64,000 nucleotides of DNA, taken from NCBI RefSeq assembly GCF_947491795.1, contig NZ_CANLKW010000001.1, positions 434,001-498,000 of the forward strand, written 5' to 3'. How positions within the stretch are numbered: the first letter of the stretch is position 1; each line of letters begins with the position of its first letter. Origin of the DNA: an uncultured Roseobacter sp. (GTDB lineage Bacteria > Pseudomonadota > Alphaproteobacteria > Rhodobacterales > Rhodobacteraceae). Below, one piece after another: positions 30,704 to 39,534 of this stretch. Below the pieces are notes generated by a model, which did no database searches, was not told the origin of the DNA, and was given only the letters and a program-made list of their open reading frames with translations. A program made the position numbers and the translations under genes.

Positions 30704-30970
30704 ATGAGCGTTCAGGACAAAGTCATTCAGATCATTGCAGAGCAGGCCGTGCTGGACCCGTCAGATGTGACGCCGGACAGTACGCTCGAAAGCCTCGGGA
30801 TCGACAGCATGGGGCTGGTCGAGAGCATCTTTGTCATCGAGGAAACTTTTGATGTTGAGGTGCCCTTTAATGCCAACACGCCCGGCGAAAACGATTTTGA
30901 TATCTCGACCGTCGCCTCGATCACCAAAGGCATCGAACGGCTGATTGCGGAGCAGGCCGGGGCGTCATGA
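30704..30970 (+). CDS. acyl carrier protein (paralogue near lpxD)
   Basis: This 88-aa protein has the phosphopantetheine site LGIDSMGLVE (Ser35) in a four-helix acidic ACP fold. It begins SVQDKVIQIIAEQAVLDPSD and differs from housekeeping AcpP, which has GADSLD at that place. It begins 33 bp after lpxD with a GGAGGA ribosome site and overlaps the next ketoacyl synthase by 4 bp. A dedicated role in acyl supply for lipid A or another special lipid is likely but inferred from context. Confidence 0.9.
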   Translation: MSVQDKVIQIIAEQAVLDPSDVTPDSTLESLGIDSMGLVESIFVIEETFDVEVPFNANTPGENDFDISTVASITKGIERLIAEQAGAS

Positions 30971-32178
30971 AACGCGTCGTCATTACCGGGGCGGGCACCA
31001 TCAACGCGCTGGGGCATGACGTGCCCGCCACGCTGGCCGCGATGCGCGAAGGGCGCTGCGGCATCGGCGATCTGGATCTGCGCGACGTGGAGCGGCTGTC
31101 GATCCGGATCGGCGGTCAGGTGCGCGGGTTCGAGGCCGAGGGCCGCTATAACCGCCAGCAGATGTCCCTTTATGACCGCTTCACACAGTTTACCCTCGCC
31201 GCCGCCAAAGAGGCCATCGACCAGTCGGGCCTGGTTTTCAGCGGTGAACTGGCGGCGAAATCCGGCGTGGTGCTTGGCACGGCGGGCGGCGGGGTCAGCA
31301 CCTGGGACGACAATTACCGCTCGGTCTATGAGGATGGCAAAAACCGGGTGCACCCCTTTGTCGTGCCCAAGCTCATGAACAATGCCGCCGCCAGCCACGT
31401 GAGTATGGAGCACAACCTCAAGGGGCCGTCCTTTACCGTCTCGACCGCCTGTGCTTCGTCTAATCACGCGATGGCTCAGGCCTTTGCCATGGTACGTTCG
31501 GGCATGGCACCGGTAATGGTCACAGGCGGGTCAGAGAGCATGCTCTGTTTCGGCGGTGTCAAAGCCTGGGAAGGGCTGCGCGTGATGAGCCGCGATGCCT
31601 GCCGGCCCTTTTCGGCCAACCGCAACGGCATGGTCCAGGGCGAGGGGGCGGGCATCTTTGTCTTCGAAGAGCTGGAGCATGCGCGCGCCCGCGGGGCCGG
31701 TATTCTCTGCGAGGTCGCAGGCTTTGCCATGTCCTCGGATGCGGGCGATATTGTCATGCCGTCCAAAAACGGGGCCGCGCGGGCCATGTCGGGCGCGCTG
31801 GCTGACGCAGGGATCAGCCGCGACGCGGTGGGCTATATCAACGCCCATGGCACCGGGACCGCCGCGAATGACAAAACCGAATGCGCCGCCGTGGCGGATG
31901 TCTTCGGGCCGCACGCCGACAAGCTGATGATCTCCTCGACCAAATCCATGCACGGCCACCTGATCGGGGGCACCGGCGCGGTGGAGCTGCTGGCCTGTAT
32001 CATGGCGCTGCGCGACGGGGTGATCGCGCCGACGATCGGCTATGAAGAGCCCGACCCGGAATGCGCACTGGATGTGGTCCCGAACGAGGCGCGCGACGCC
32101 GAAGTGCAGGTCGCCCTGTCGAACGCCTTTGCTTTTGGCGGTATGAATGCCGTCCTCGCCCTGCGGCGCAGCCCGTAA
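30967..32178 (+). CDS. beta-ketoacyl-ACP synthase II (FabF-like paralogue)
   Basis: This condensing enzyme of 403 aa has the Cys-His-His triad: Cys162 in STACASSNHAM, His294 in NAHGTGTAAND and His329 in KSMHGHLIGGTGA. It elongates acyl-ACP by two carbons. Because its ATG overlaps the stop of the special ACP gene, the pair probably works together rather than in bulk fatty-acid synthesis. A hairpin right after the stop serves the convergent gene. Confidence 0.92.
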   Translation: MKRVVITGAGTINALGHDVPATLAAMREGRCGIGDLDLRDVERLSIRIGGQVRGFEAEGRYNRQQMSLYDRFTQFTLAAAKEAIDQSGLVFSGELAAKSGVVLGTAGGGVSTWDDNYRSVYEDGKNRVHPFVVPKLMNNAAASHVSMEHNLKGPSFTVSTACASSNHAMAQAFAMVRSGMAPVMVTGGSESMLCFGGVKAWEGLRVMSRDACRPFSANRNGMVQGEGAGIFVFEELEHARARGAGILCEVAGFAMSSDAGDIVMPSKNGAARAMSGALADAGISRDAVGYINAHGTGTAANDKTECAAVADVFGPHADKLMISSTKSMHGHLIGGTGAVELLACIMALRDGVIAPTIGYEEPDPECALDVVPNEARDAEVQVALSNAFAFGGMNAVLALRRSP

Positions 32179-32183
32179 AAAAA

Positions 32184-32211
32184 CCGCGCATCCCCCCTCG
32201 GGGCCGCGCGG
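32184..32211 (-). terminator. terminator of the IalB-family gene
   Basis: CCGCGC (32184-32189) pairs with GCGCGG (32206-32211), extended by a CCCC/GGGG inner stem. On the minus strand the hairpin is followed by a T7 run, which overlaps the fabF-like stop codon. Confidence 0.7.
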
Positions 32212-32239
32212 CCTCTGGTCCCGTTGCTCTGGCCGGTGT

Positions 32240-32851
32240 TTACCGGTTTGACACAGAGGTTTTGTCAAAGCTCGCGGTAAAGCCACTCAGCGACAGGGTC
32301 ACGGTGACCCGCTGATCCTGGGCGGCCATTGGCACAATGCTCAGCACCGCCTGGTTGCCGCGTTTGTATGACGCGACGTCTTCTTCTGTCAGGCCGATCC
32401 GCGCATAGCATCCCACCTGGTTGCAGAACGCATATGGATAGCGCTTGGCCTGCTGGCTATCCACCTGGATGGTCAGCTGCGCCTGCAGCGCGGTCTCCAG
32501 CGGCACGATCACTGTCGCACCTGCGGCTGCCGGGTTCTCTTCTGCCAGCCGGTACAGGGAAAACTCGGCAATGGGCGCGCCCTCCGGATCCGTCAGCAGC
32601 TGCACCATCTGGCAGGGGTCCTCGCCGCTTTCGGTTTTGACACAGCGCAGCTCCCAGTCGCCATTGAATTCCGCCGCATAGGCCTGGCCCACCTGCGGCT
32701 CGGCCGCCGTCCCAAGGCTCAGCCCGTCATCTGTCACAGGCGCCTCTGCCGCCTCCTCGTCGGTGGACTGCGCCGCAGCCAGTCCCGCACTCAGCACCAG
32801 CGGCAGAGCCACTGCGCCAAATCCCGTCAGTATCTTTGAAAAATCAGGCAT
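32240..32851 (-). CDS. invasion-associated locus B (IalB) family protein
   Basis: The 203-aa exported protein has a signal peptide (ILTGFGAVALPLVLSAGLAAAQ) and the IalB core: WELRCVK, DPCQMVQLL, and the paired-cysteine segment YAFCNQVGCYARIGLTEEDV. In Bartonella IalB is linked to erythrocyte invasion, but homologues are widespread in free-living alphaproteobacteria and their role is unclear. The ATG at 32851 has GGGAG upstream. Confidence 0.9.
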   Translation of the reverse strand: MPDFSKILTGFGAVALPLVLSAGLAAAQSTDEEAAEAPVTDDGLSLGTAAEPQVGQAYAAEFNGDWELRCVKTESGEDPCQMVQLLTDPEGAPIAEFSLYRLAEENPAAAGATVIVPLETALQAQLTIQVDSQQAKRYPYAFCNQVGCYARIGLTEEDVASYKRGNQAVLSIVPMAAQDQRVTVTLSLSGFTASFDKTSVSNR

Positions 32852-32960
32852 GTCTGCTCCCTCTGTTTCTCTGTCGACCCTGGCACAGACGGCGGATGAT
32901 GTCAGTCCGCAACCCTGTGCTCCGGGGTTTTTCACCGCTTTATTACCGGGTCGTGAGACA

Positions 32961-33031
32961 AGAAAAAAGGGATACCAGAAGTATCCCTTTTCCCTGAATT
33001 TTTTCTCCCCGTCGGACTGGCCGACTTATTG
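32961..33031 (-). ncRNA. candidate small RNA of about 70 nt
   Basis: On the minus strand TTGACG (33065-33060) and TACCGT (33042-33037) are 17 bp apart and could start a transcript near 33030. It would end at a perfect hairpin, AAAAGGGATAC (32965-32975) with GTATCCCTTTT (32981-32991), followed by further T. No reading frame with a ribosome site is present. The -10 is weak, so the call is tentative. Confidence 0.35.
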
Positions 33032-33118
33032 ACGTGACGGTACGAAACACGGCGCGGGCCGTCAACCGGAAATACGGGCTTTTTTCGGCGTAAAATACAG
33101 CGCATCGGACAAAAAAAG

Positions 33119-33144
33119 GGCCGTACCGGGAAGCCGGCACGGCC
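33119..33144 (-). terminator. orphan intrinsic terminator
   Basis: GGCCGTACCGG (33119-33129) pairs with CCGGCACGGCC (33134-33144) with one mismatch. On the minus strand the hairpin is followed by T7 (33117-33111). No annotated minus-strand gene lies upstream of it. Confidence 0.65.
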
Positions 33145-33264
33145 AGTCTGACAGGGAGGATGTCCGGCGGCGAAAGGACATGGCCGTTCTCCGGACAAAA
33201 CAGGTCTGGCACAAATGGGTTAAGAACGTATGGTCATACCGGAATAAAATGGCGGGGACCGGAC

Positions 33265-34809
33265 ATGACAGATGGAATCTTTATCGGCGGCGGCGGGGCA
33301 GACTATGGCACGCAGCAGCATCTCAGCCTTGGCTATGCCAACCGGCACGGGCTGATTGCGGGGGCCACGGGCACAGGTAAAACCGTGACACTGCAGATCC
33401 TCGCCGAAGGGTTCTCTGCGGCGGGCGTGCCGGTGTTTTTATCGGATGTGAAGGGCGATCTCTCCGGTCTGGCCAAGTCCGGCTCCGAGACACACAAGCT
33501 GCACGGCGCCTTTACCAGCCGGGCCGGAACGATCGGCTTCAGCGATTTTTCCTATGACGCCTTTCCGGTGACCTTCTGGGATATTTTCGGCGACCAGGGC
33601 CACCCGGTGCGCACCACGGTATCCGAAATGGGCCCGCTGCTTTTCGCGCGGCTGCTCGATCTGAGCGAGGCACAGGAAGGCATTCTGAACATCGCCTTCC
33701 GCCTGGCCGACGAAGAGGGGCTGCCGCTGCTGGATCTCAAGGACCTGCAGGCGCTGCTGGTCTGGATCGGCGAGAATGCCAAAGCGCTGTCGCTGCGCTA
33801 TGGCAACGTATCCTCCGCCTCCATCGGGGCCATTCAGCGCCGGCTGCTGGTGCTGGAAAACCAGGGCGGGGCAGGGCTCTTTGGCGAGCCTGCGCTGGCG
33901 CTCAGCGACATCATGCGCACCGGTGCGGACGGGCGCGGGCAGATCAACATCCTCGCCTCTGACAAGCTGATGGGCGCGCCCGGTCTCTATGCCACCTTCC
34001 TGCTGTGGCTCTTGTCCGAGCTGTTTGAGGAACTGCCCGAAGTGGGTGATCCGGACAAACCAAAGCTGGTGTTCTTTTTTGACGAGGCGCATCTGCTCTT
34101 TGATGACGCGCCCAAAGCACTGGTGGACAAGGTCGAGCAGGTCGCCCGCCTGATCCGTTCCAAAGGGGTCGGCGTCTATTTCATCACCCAGAACCCCGCG
34201 GATGTGCCAGAGGATATTCTGGGCCAGCTGGGCAACCGCATCCAGCACGCCCTGCGCGCCTTCACCGCCAAAGACCGCAAAGAGCTGCGCCTCGCTGCAC
34301 AGACCTACCGCGAAAACCCCATTTTTGACACCGAAGAGGCGATCCGAGAGGTCGGCGTGGGCGAGGCCGTCACCTCGATGCTGCAGAAAAAGGGCGTGCC
34401 GGGCATTGTCGAGCGCACGCTGATCCGTCCGCCGTCCTCACAGCTGGGGCCGATCACCAAAGCCGAACGCGCCGCGCTGATGGCCGCCTCGGACATGGCC
34501 GCGCGCTATGACAAAGCGGTGGACCGGCAGTCTGCGTTCGAGATCCTCAAAGCGCGTTCCGACAAGGCTGCCGCCGAAGCCGCCGCCGCCGAGGAAGCCG
34601 CCGAAGAGGCCTCGGCCGCCCTGCGCGATTTCAACGCGGGCCGCCGCTATTCGGGCACCCGCGTTACCCGCTCCACCTCCCGCAGCAGCCGCCGCGCCCC
34701 GGACACCCTCGGCTCGGCAGTGGCCACAGCGGTGCTCAAAGAGCTCAAAGGCACCACCGGCCGCCGCATCGTCCGGGGTATTCTGGGCGGGTTGTTCAAG
34801 GGGCGGTAG
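33265..34809 (+). CDS. HerA-like/DUF853 ATPase
   Basis: The 514-aa protein is a FtsK/HerA superfamily P-loop ATPase of the DUF853 (YjgR) type. It has Walker A GATGTGKT at residues 33-40, [19 protein letters not shown], Walker [17 protein letters not shown] and the arginine/sensor segment [21 protein letters not shown] long Ala/Glu helix and an Arg/Ser-rich stretch lie before the C-terminal [16 protein letters not shown]. Its cellular role is not established; DNA translocation or remodelling is suggested by the family. The start ATG follows GGGGACCGGAC. Confidence 0.88.
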   Translation: MTDGIFIGGGGADYGTQQHLSLGYANRHGLIAGATGTGKTVTLQILAEGFSAAGVPVFLSDVKGDLSGLAKSGSETHKLHGAFTSRAGTIGFSDFSYDAFPVTFWDIFGDQGHPVRTTVSEMGPLLFARLLDLSEAQEGILNIAFRLADEEGLPLLDLKDLQALLVWIGENAKALSLRYGNVSSASIGAIQRRLLVLENQGGAGLFGEPALALSDIMRTGADGRGQINILASDKLMGAPGLYATFLLWLLSELFEELPEVGDPDKPKLVFFFDEAHLLFDDAPKALVDKVEQVARLIRSKGVGVYFITQNPADVPEDILGQLGNRIQHALRAFTAKDRKELRLAAQTYRENPIFDTEEAIREVGVGEAVTSMLQKKGVPGIVERTLIRPPSSQLGPITKAERAALMAASDMAARYDKAVDRQSAFEILKARSDKAAAEAAAAEEAAEEASAALRDFNAGRRYSGTRVTRSTSRSSRRAPDTLGSAVATAVLKELKGTTGRRIVRGILGGLFKGR

Positions 34810-34847
34810 CGAACGGTTCAAAGACTGAGCTTGGATAAGGTAACCCG

Positions 34848-35759
34848 ATGCGCTTTTTGATATTTTGCTTTTGTGTATTCCATTTTGGCGTGACCTTCGC
34901 CTGGGCCGCGTGCTTTGATTCACCAACATGGGAAGAGCAGCCGATAACTCAGGATTTCATTGATGAACTCGATCAAGCCGATCGGATTGGCCGGGCACAT
35001 TTTGGAATGCTGGTGCTGAGTGGTCAGTCTGTTGAACAACGGCGAAACGACCTTCGCAGACACCTTATGTCCGCCGCATTGCTGCACCACAAGGGTGACC
35101 GCGGAGCTTTGAGAAAAGAGCTTTCCAAAGGAACAGCAGCTGAAATTGTTCAGGCGATTGACGTTTCAAAACTAAACTCATTCGACAAGTCAAGGGTGAT
35201 CGAAATCCTCTGGCTGAATGGCTGTACTAAAGAAGTTATGGATTTGCTCGAATCGGGTGCATTCCGATGGAGATCTCACGCTTATCTGCCGGTCGCTACA
35301 AGCAACGCACCTCTCCTCTTCGAAATAGCCAACGCCACGCAGGAGCACGAGGGAATTCATCGAGAAAAGCTTCGCGCACTCGGAAAGCTGATTTTGAACC
35401 CGGAGACAGCGGAACAAACACTCCTCGATTTCAGTTCCTACATCTCTTCAAAGACGACAAATGATGCCAGGAAAGATTCTATACATTTGATTGGCCCGAT
35501 CTTCGCTCTGCATCTTTTGGGGGTGGAGGGCGTAGATTTCGAGCGGCCGGGTCTTCCGGACAATCCCTCGCGTGATGATCAAAGCCTTTATCTGGAACAG
35601 TGGACGGATATTGCCGCGTGGGGGAATTTTCTTGGCGCTTGCGAGACGGTAAGTGAAGTGACAGAGGATTTGCTTCGGCTGGCCGATCAACCGACGTCAA
35701 TGAACCGTAGTTTTTTGGAGGCGTCTGTTGTTCGGTGCTTTGCTATGGCTGACGGGTAA
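34848..35759 (+). CDS. uncharacterised secreted protein, AT-rich
   Basis: This 303-aa protein has a signal peptide (FLIFCFCVFHFGVTFAWA) and a mature part rich in helices and charged residues with scattered cysteines (Cys21-like start AACFDSPTW, and NGCTKEV). I recognise no family. Its codon use and GC content are clearly lower than those of its neighbours, which suggests recent acquisition. It stands alone between the ATPase gene and the convergent liv operon. Confidence 0.75.
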   Translation: MRFLIFCFCVFHFGVTFAWAACFDSPTWEEQPITQDFIDELDQADRIGRAHFGMLVLSGQSVEQRRNDLRRHLMSAALLHHKGDRGALRKELSKGTAAEIVQAIDVSKLNSFDKSRVIEILWLNGCTKEVMDLLESGAFRWRSHAYLPVATSNAPLLFEIANATQEHEGIHREKLRALGKLILNPETAEQTLLDFSSYISSKTTNDARKDSIHLIGPIFALHLLGVEGVDFERPGLPDNPSRDDQSLYLEQWTDIAAWGNFLGACETVSEVTEDLLRLADQPTSMNRSFLEASVVRCFAMADG

Positions 35760-35792
35760 GAGGCTTTCTCATTTCGAAAGAGATTTGTTGAA

Positions 35793-37109
35793 CTACCGCT
35801 CCGGGATCAGCCCCCGTGGGCTGAACCGCAGCACCAGCAGCAGCACCAGCCCCATCGTAAAGAGCCGCATATGTGCCGCGCTTTCGATGAGATGCGCCCT
35901 GAGCGCCGAGCCCTCGGCCATCCCGGCGGTGATCAGCTCCATCAGCCACAGACCCATCGGCTCCACCTGCACCCAGAGGAACCAGATCAGGAACCCGCCC
36001 AGCACCGAGCCGAAATTATTGCCCGAGCCGCCGACGATCACCATCACCCAGACCAGAAAGGTAAAGCGCAGCGGCTGGTAGGTGCCCGGCGTCAGCTGGC
36101 TGTCGAGCGTGGTCATCATCGCGCCGGCAATCCCGCAGACAGCCGAGCCCAGCACAAAGATCTGCAGATGGCGCGCGGTCACATCCTTGCCCATGGCCTC
36201 GGCGGCGACCTCATTGTCCCGGATCGCCCGCATCATCCGGCCCCAGGGGCTGTTCAGCGCGCGCTGCGCCAGGATCAGCAGGATCACCAGCACAACCGTA
36301 AAGAGCCCCGCATAGGCCAGTTTGACAAAAAGCGTCGAGGCAGTGACCGGATCAAACCCGTAAAGCGCTGCATTCTCGACAAAGCCGGGATCGTTCTGCA
36401 GATCGATCTCATAAGGCGTCGGGCGGGGCAGGCCGACGACGTTTTTCACGCCCCGCGCCAGCCAGTCCTCGTTTTTCAGAACGGCAATGATGATCTCGGC
36501 AATCCCCAGGGTCGCAATCGCCAGGTAATCCGAGCGCAGCCCCAGGGCCGTCCTGCCGATCACCCATGCCGCCCCGGCGGCAAAAAGCCCGCCCACAGGC
36601 CAGGCCAGCGCCACCCAGAGACCCCGGTCAATCCCCAGGCCTCCCAGATATCCCGTGCCCGCGGGATTGATCGCCTCCACCGCCTCGACACCGGGATCAA
36701 AGAGCGCGCGGTAGAAGAAAAACCCCGCAATCAGCAGCGCCAGGGTCACAGTGCCCCGCGCCCACCCCTGCGCCATGGCGCGCCGCGTCAGCACCACCGC
36801 AACAATCGTCGCCACACCAAAGAGCAGCGCACCGGCAATGTTCCAGCCCCCCGCCGCAAAGGCCCCCGGCGTCGCGGGCATGCCCACCAGCACGGCCGCC
36901 AGCCCGCCCAGGGCCACAAACCCCATGATGCCCACGTTAAAGAGCCCGGCAAACCCCCATTGCAGGTTCACCCCCAGCGCCATAATGGCCGAAATCAGCC
37001 CCATGTTCAGGATCAGCAGCGCGGTGTTCCAGCTCTGCGTAAACCCTGAATACAGGATCATCGCGCCCACAATCGCAAAAAGCAGGGTGTTTTTCACAGC
37101 CGGATTCAT
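35793..37109 (-). CDS. livM: branched-chain amino acid ABC transporter permease LivM
   Basis: The 438-aa inner-membrane permease has about ten helices and the LivM EAA-like segment (AIRDNEVAAEAMGKDVTARHLQIFVLGSAVCGIAGAM). An extra-long central part with ENAALYGFDPV lies between helices. It pairs with LivH to form the channel. The start overlaps the livH stop by 4 bp. It is the last gene of the operon. The actual substrate may be an amino acid or a related small compound. Confidence 0.93.
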   Translation of the reverse strand: MNPAVKNTLLFAIVGAMILYSGFTQSWNTALLILNMGLISAIMALGVNLQWGFAGLFNVGIMGFVALGGLAAVLVGMPATPGAFAAGGWNIAGALLFGVATIVAVVLTRRAMAQGWARGTVTLALLIAGFFFYRALFDPGVEAVEAINPAGTGYLGGLGIDRGLWVALAWPVGGLFAAGAAWVIGRTALGLRSDYLAIATLGIAEIIIAVLKNEDWLARGVKNVVGLPRPTPYEIDLQNDPGFVENAALYGFDPVTASTLFVKLAYAGLFTVVLVILLILAQRALNSPWGRMMRAIRDNEVAAEAMGKDVTARHLQIFVLGSAVCGIAGAMMTTLDSQLTPGTYQPLRFTFLVWVMVIVGGSGNNFGSVLGGFLIWFLWVQVEPMGLWLMELITAGMAEGSALRAHLIESAAHMRLFTMGLVLLLVLRFSPRGLIPER

Positions 37110-38116
37110 ACCGATTTCCCCCTGAACAGACCCGTGGGCTTAAAGAGCAGCACGATCAGCAGAATGCCGAAACTGACCGCCAGCTTGTAATCCGTGCTCA
37201 GCAGCTGCACCAGGGTATCGGGCGCCATGCTTTCAGGCAGCACATAGGTGGCAACCTTTTTCCAGGCATAGGTCACGGTCACCTCGGAAAAGGCGATGAC
37301 AAATCCCCCCGCAATGGCCCCGATCGGGTTGCCCAGCCCGCCGACGATCGCACTGGCAAAGATCGGCAGCAGCAGCTGAAAATAGGTGAAGGGTTTGAAA
37401 GACTTGTCGAGCCCATAGAGCACACCCGCAATGGTCGCCAGCCCCGCCACAATCAGCCAGGTGATCATCACCACACGTTCGGGGTTGATGCCCGACAGCA
37501 GCGCCAGATCCTCATTGTCCGAATAGGCGCGCATCGATTTGCCCGTGCGCGTGCGGTTGAGAAACCAGAAGAGCAGGGCGACAACGATCACCGCCGTGAT
37601 CACCGTGATGCCCTGCGTGGTCTTGATCGCCAGCCCCTCGCGCAGGCCGGTCATCTCGCGGAACGTCCGGGCCGAGACGATAAAGCGCTCGCCATCGGAA
37701 AACCGCTGATCATCCGGCCCGATGATAAACCGCACAATGCCGTTCATGATGAATGTCACACCAAGGCTCACGATCACCAGAATGACCGGTTTGGCCTTTT
37801 GCTCGCGGTAGAACCGGTAGACGACGCGGTCGGTCGCCAGCAGCAGCGCCATACAGCCTAAGATTCCAAAGGGCAGGGCCAAGAGTGCCGTGGGCAGCGG
37901 CCCGAGGCTGATGCCCCAGCTCTGGAAAAGCCATGTGACCAGCACGGTCACCATCGCCCCGAATGCCATGGTGTCCCCATGCGCAAAATTCGAGAACCGC
38001 AGGATGCCATAGATCAGCGTGACCCCCAGCGCCCCAAGAGCGAGCTGGCTGCCATAGGCGATGGCCGGCACCAGAACAAAGTTCGACAGGGCGATGATTG
38101 CGTTCAGGAAGTCCAT
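37106..38116 (-). CDS. livH: branched-chain amino acid ABC transporter permease LivH
   Basis: The 336-aa permease starts MDFLNAIIALSNFVLVP and has the LivH signature GVTLIYGILRFSNFAHGD and the cytosolic loop RAYSDNEDLALLSGINPERV. The ATG at 38116 has AGAGGAAAG upstream and shares one base with the stop of the unknown gene before it, so an in-frame ATG further upstream is rejected. Confidence 0.93.
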   Translation of the reverse strand: MDFLNAIIALSNFVLVPAIAYGSQLALGALGVTLIYGILRFSNFAHGDTMAFGAMVTVLVTWLFQSWGISLGPLPTALLALPFGILGCMALLLATDRVVYRFYREQKAKPVILVIVSLGVTFIMNGIVRFIIGPDDQRFSDGERFIVSARTFREMTGLREGLAIKTTQGITVITAVIVVALLFWFLNRTRTGKSMRAYSDNEDLALLSGINPERVVMITWLIVAGLATIAGVLYGLDKSFKPFTYFQLLLPIFASAIVGGLGNPIGAIAGGFVIAFSEVTVTYAWKKVATYVLPESMAPDTLVQLLSTDYKLAVSFGILLIVLLFKPTGLFRGKSV

Positions 38117-38556
38117 TATTCTTTCCTCTCGCATTTTCCAGTCAACGTCCAAATGTGGTCATTGATCGAACCTTGCACCATTTGCGTAATCTGGAAATCG
38201 GACCACCGGCCTTCGTTGTCAAATCTAAGGTTGATCAACCCACGATCTCCCGTTGCTCCTGCCTGGTACCAATCAAGATCACTGAAGTAGGGACGCGCTT
38301 CCCGGAATTTAATCTTCAGCTTTTCTCCATCCAATCTAACCGCCCGGCGCAGTGTAGTCGCCTCGAAGACCTGTTGTTCGTCACGACATGTATGCGTCAG
38401 GCGATCGTCAAGGTATTGATACCCAGCGCTGCAACCCTGAGCTTTCTTGCACTTGCAGAAGGTCTCGCTTTGACAGGAGTAAACTGCTGCTTTCGATTGC
38501 AGGGGAAGCAGCAGTCCGCATGCAACGGCGATGAGTAACAAATTGGTCAAACTCAT
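38116..38556 (-). CDS. unknown exported cysteine-containing protein inside the liv operon
   Basis: This 146-aa protein has a signal peptide (LTNLLLIAVACGLLLPLQSKA) and a mature region with five clustered cysteines (YSCQSETFCKCKKAQGCSAG, then HTCRDE) and one near the end (GKCERKE), suggesting disulfides in the periplasm. I recognise no family. Its GC content is below that of the flanking liv genes. It overlaps livF by 4 bp (ATGA) and livH by 1 bp (TAATG), so it is fully integrated in operon translation. Confidence 0.75.
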   Translation of the reverse strand: MSLTNLLLIAVACGLLLPLQSKAAVYSCQSETFCKCKKAQGCSAGYQYLDDRLTHTCRDEQQVFEATTLRRAVRLDGEKLKIKFREARPYFSDLDWYQAGATGDRGLINLRFDNEGRWSDFQITQMVQGSINDHIWTLTGKCERKE

Positions 38557-39377
38557 CCCCCCAGAAAACTCTTGCGCACTTCGGGATCGGCCAGCAGTTC
38601 CTTGCCCGTCCCCGTGTATGCATTGCGCCCCTGCACCAGCACATATCCCTTGTCGGCGATCTCCAGCGCCTGGCGCGCGTTCTGCTCCACCATCAGAATG
38701 GGGATGCCCGTGCGCGCCACCTCGATGATCCGGTCAAACAGCTCATCCATCACAATCGGGCTCACCCCCGCCGTGGGCTCATCCAGCATCAGCACCTTGG
38801 GCTGGGTCATCAGCGCCCGGCCCACCGCCACCTGCTGGCGCTGACCGCCCGACAGCTCACCGGCGGCCTGGTTGCGCTTGTCGCGCAGAATTGGGAACAG
38901 ATCATAAATCTGTTCCATCGTCGGGCGGATATCATCGGTGCGGATAAACGCGCCCATTTCCAGGTTTTCCTGCACGGTCATCGAGGTGAAAATATTAGAG
39001 GTCTGCGGCACAAATCCCATGCCCCGCGTCACCCGCGCCTGCGGGCTCAGATCCGTGATATCCTCACCGTCCAGCTTCACATGCCCCTTGCGCAGGTTCA
39101 GCATACCGAACACGGCCTTCATGCCGGTCGACTTGCCCGCTCCGTTGGGCCCCACAATCACGGCAATCTCGCCGCGGTCCACAGCGATGGTACAGTCATG
39201 CAGAATGTCCGGCCCGGCCCCGTAGCCGCCGGTCATCGCCTCACCAATCAGAAACGGCCCGCCCGCGGACGGTCTGGCCTTGCCGCCCTCTTTCACCGGT
39301 GTCGCCGTTCCCATGCCCGCCGCATTGCCCAGCGACAGATCCCGGTTGCCCCGGTCGTCATAACGCGCGCCACTCAT
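38553..39377 (-). CDS. livF: ABC transporter ATP-binding protein LivF
   Basis: This 274-aa ATPase has Walker A GPNGAGKST at residues 76-84, signature LSGGQRQQVAVGRAL and Walker B VLMLDEPTAGVSPIV. It matches LivF except for a polar N-terminal extension of about 40 residues before the first beta strand. The ATG follows GGGAGG, and a dispersed 22-bp repeat lies directly upstream. Confidence 0.92.
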   Translation of the reverse strand: MSGARYDDRGNRDLSLGNAAGMGTATPVKEGGKARPSAGGPFLIGEAMTGGYGAGPDILHDCTIAVDRGEIAVIVGPNGAGKSTGMKAVFGMLNLRKGHVKLDGEDITDLSPQARVTRGMGFVPQTSNIFTSMTVQENLEMGAFIRTDDIRPTMEQIYDLFPILRDKRNQAAGELSGGQRQQVAVGRALMTQPKVLMLDEPTAGVSPIVMDELFDRIIEVARTGIPILMVEQNARQALEIADKGYVLVQGRNAYTGTGKELLADPEVRKSFLGG

Positions 39378-39391
39378 GGCGTCCCTCCCGG

Positions 39392-39413
39392 TTTCTTCTG
39401 GCCATAAATATCC
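39392..39413. repeat. dispersed 22-bp repeat, copy 2
   Basis: The element starting TTTCTTCTGGCCATAAATAT matches 11195-11216 in 20 of 22 bases. On the minus strand it stands a few bases before the livF ribosome site. Confidence 0.6.
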
Positions 39414-39477
39414 GCGCCGCAGGCATAAATTCCAGCCGCAATGCGGCTTAAAGAGCGGTGAACAGGGCGCGCGCCAC

Positions 39478-39532
39478 GCACCGACGTAATACCGACGTGA
39501 TACCGACGTAAAACCGACAGGGCACCGACGCG
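39478..39532 (+). repeat. dispersed 11-bp-periodic repeat, copy 2
   Basis: Five CCGAC units begin at 39481, 39492, 39503, 39514 and 39525, exactly 11 bp apart. The first 30 bp match the reverse complement of 16084-16113 in 29 positions. The tract fills the gap right after the livG stop codon. Confidence 0.85.
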
Positions 39533-39534
39533 CT

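Larger units (their letters stand above)
32852..33264. other. 413-bp spacer with two orphan terminators
   Basis: The flanking genes are divergent (IalB-family gene leftward, DUF853 ATPase rightward), so no terminator is expected here. Even so, two strong hairpins with T runs on the minus strand occur at 32965-32991 and 33119-33144. This points to one or two small transcripts; see the ncRNA entry. Confidence 0.6.

Noticed and set aside
33001..33050. Possible third copy of the 11-bp repeat family
   Set aside because: Only scattered CCGAC/GACGTGAC similarity without the 11-bp period.
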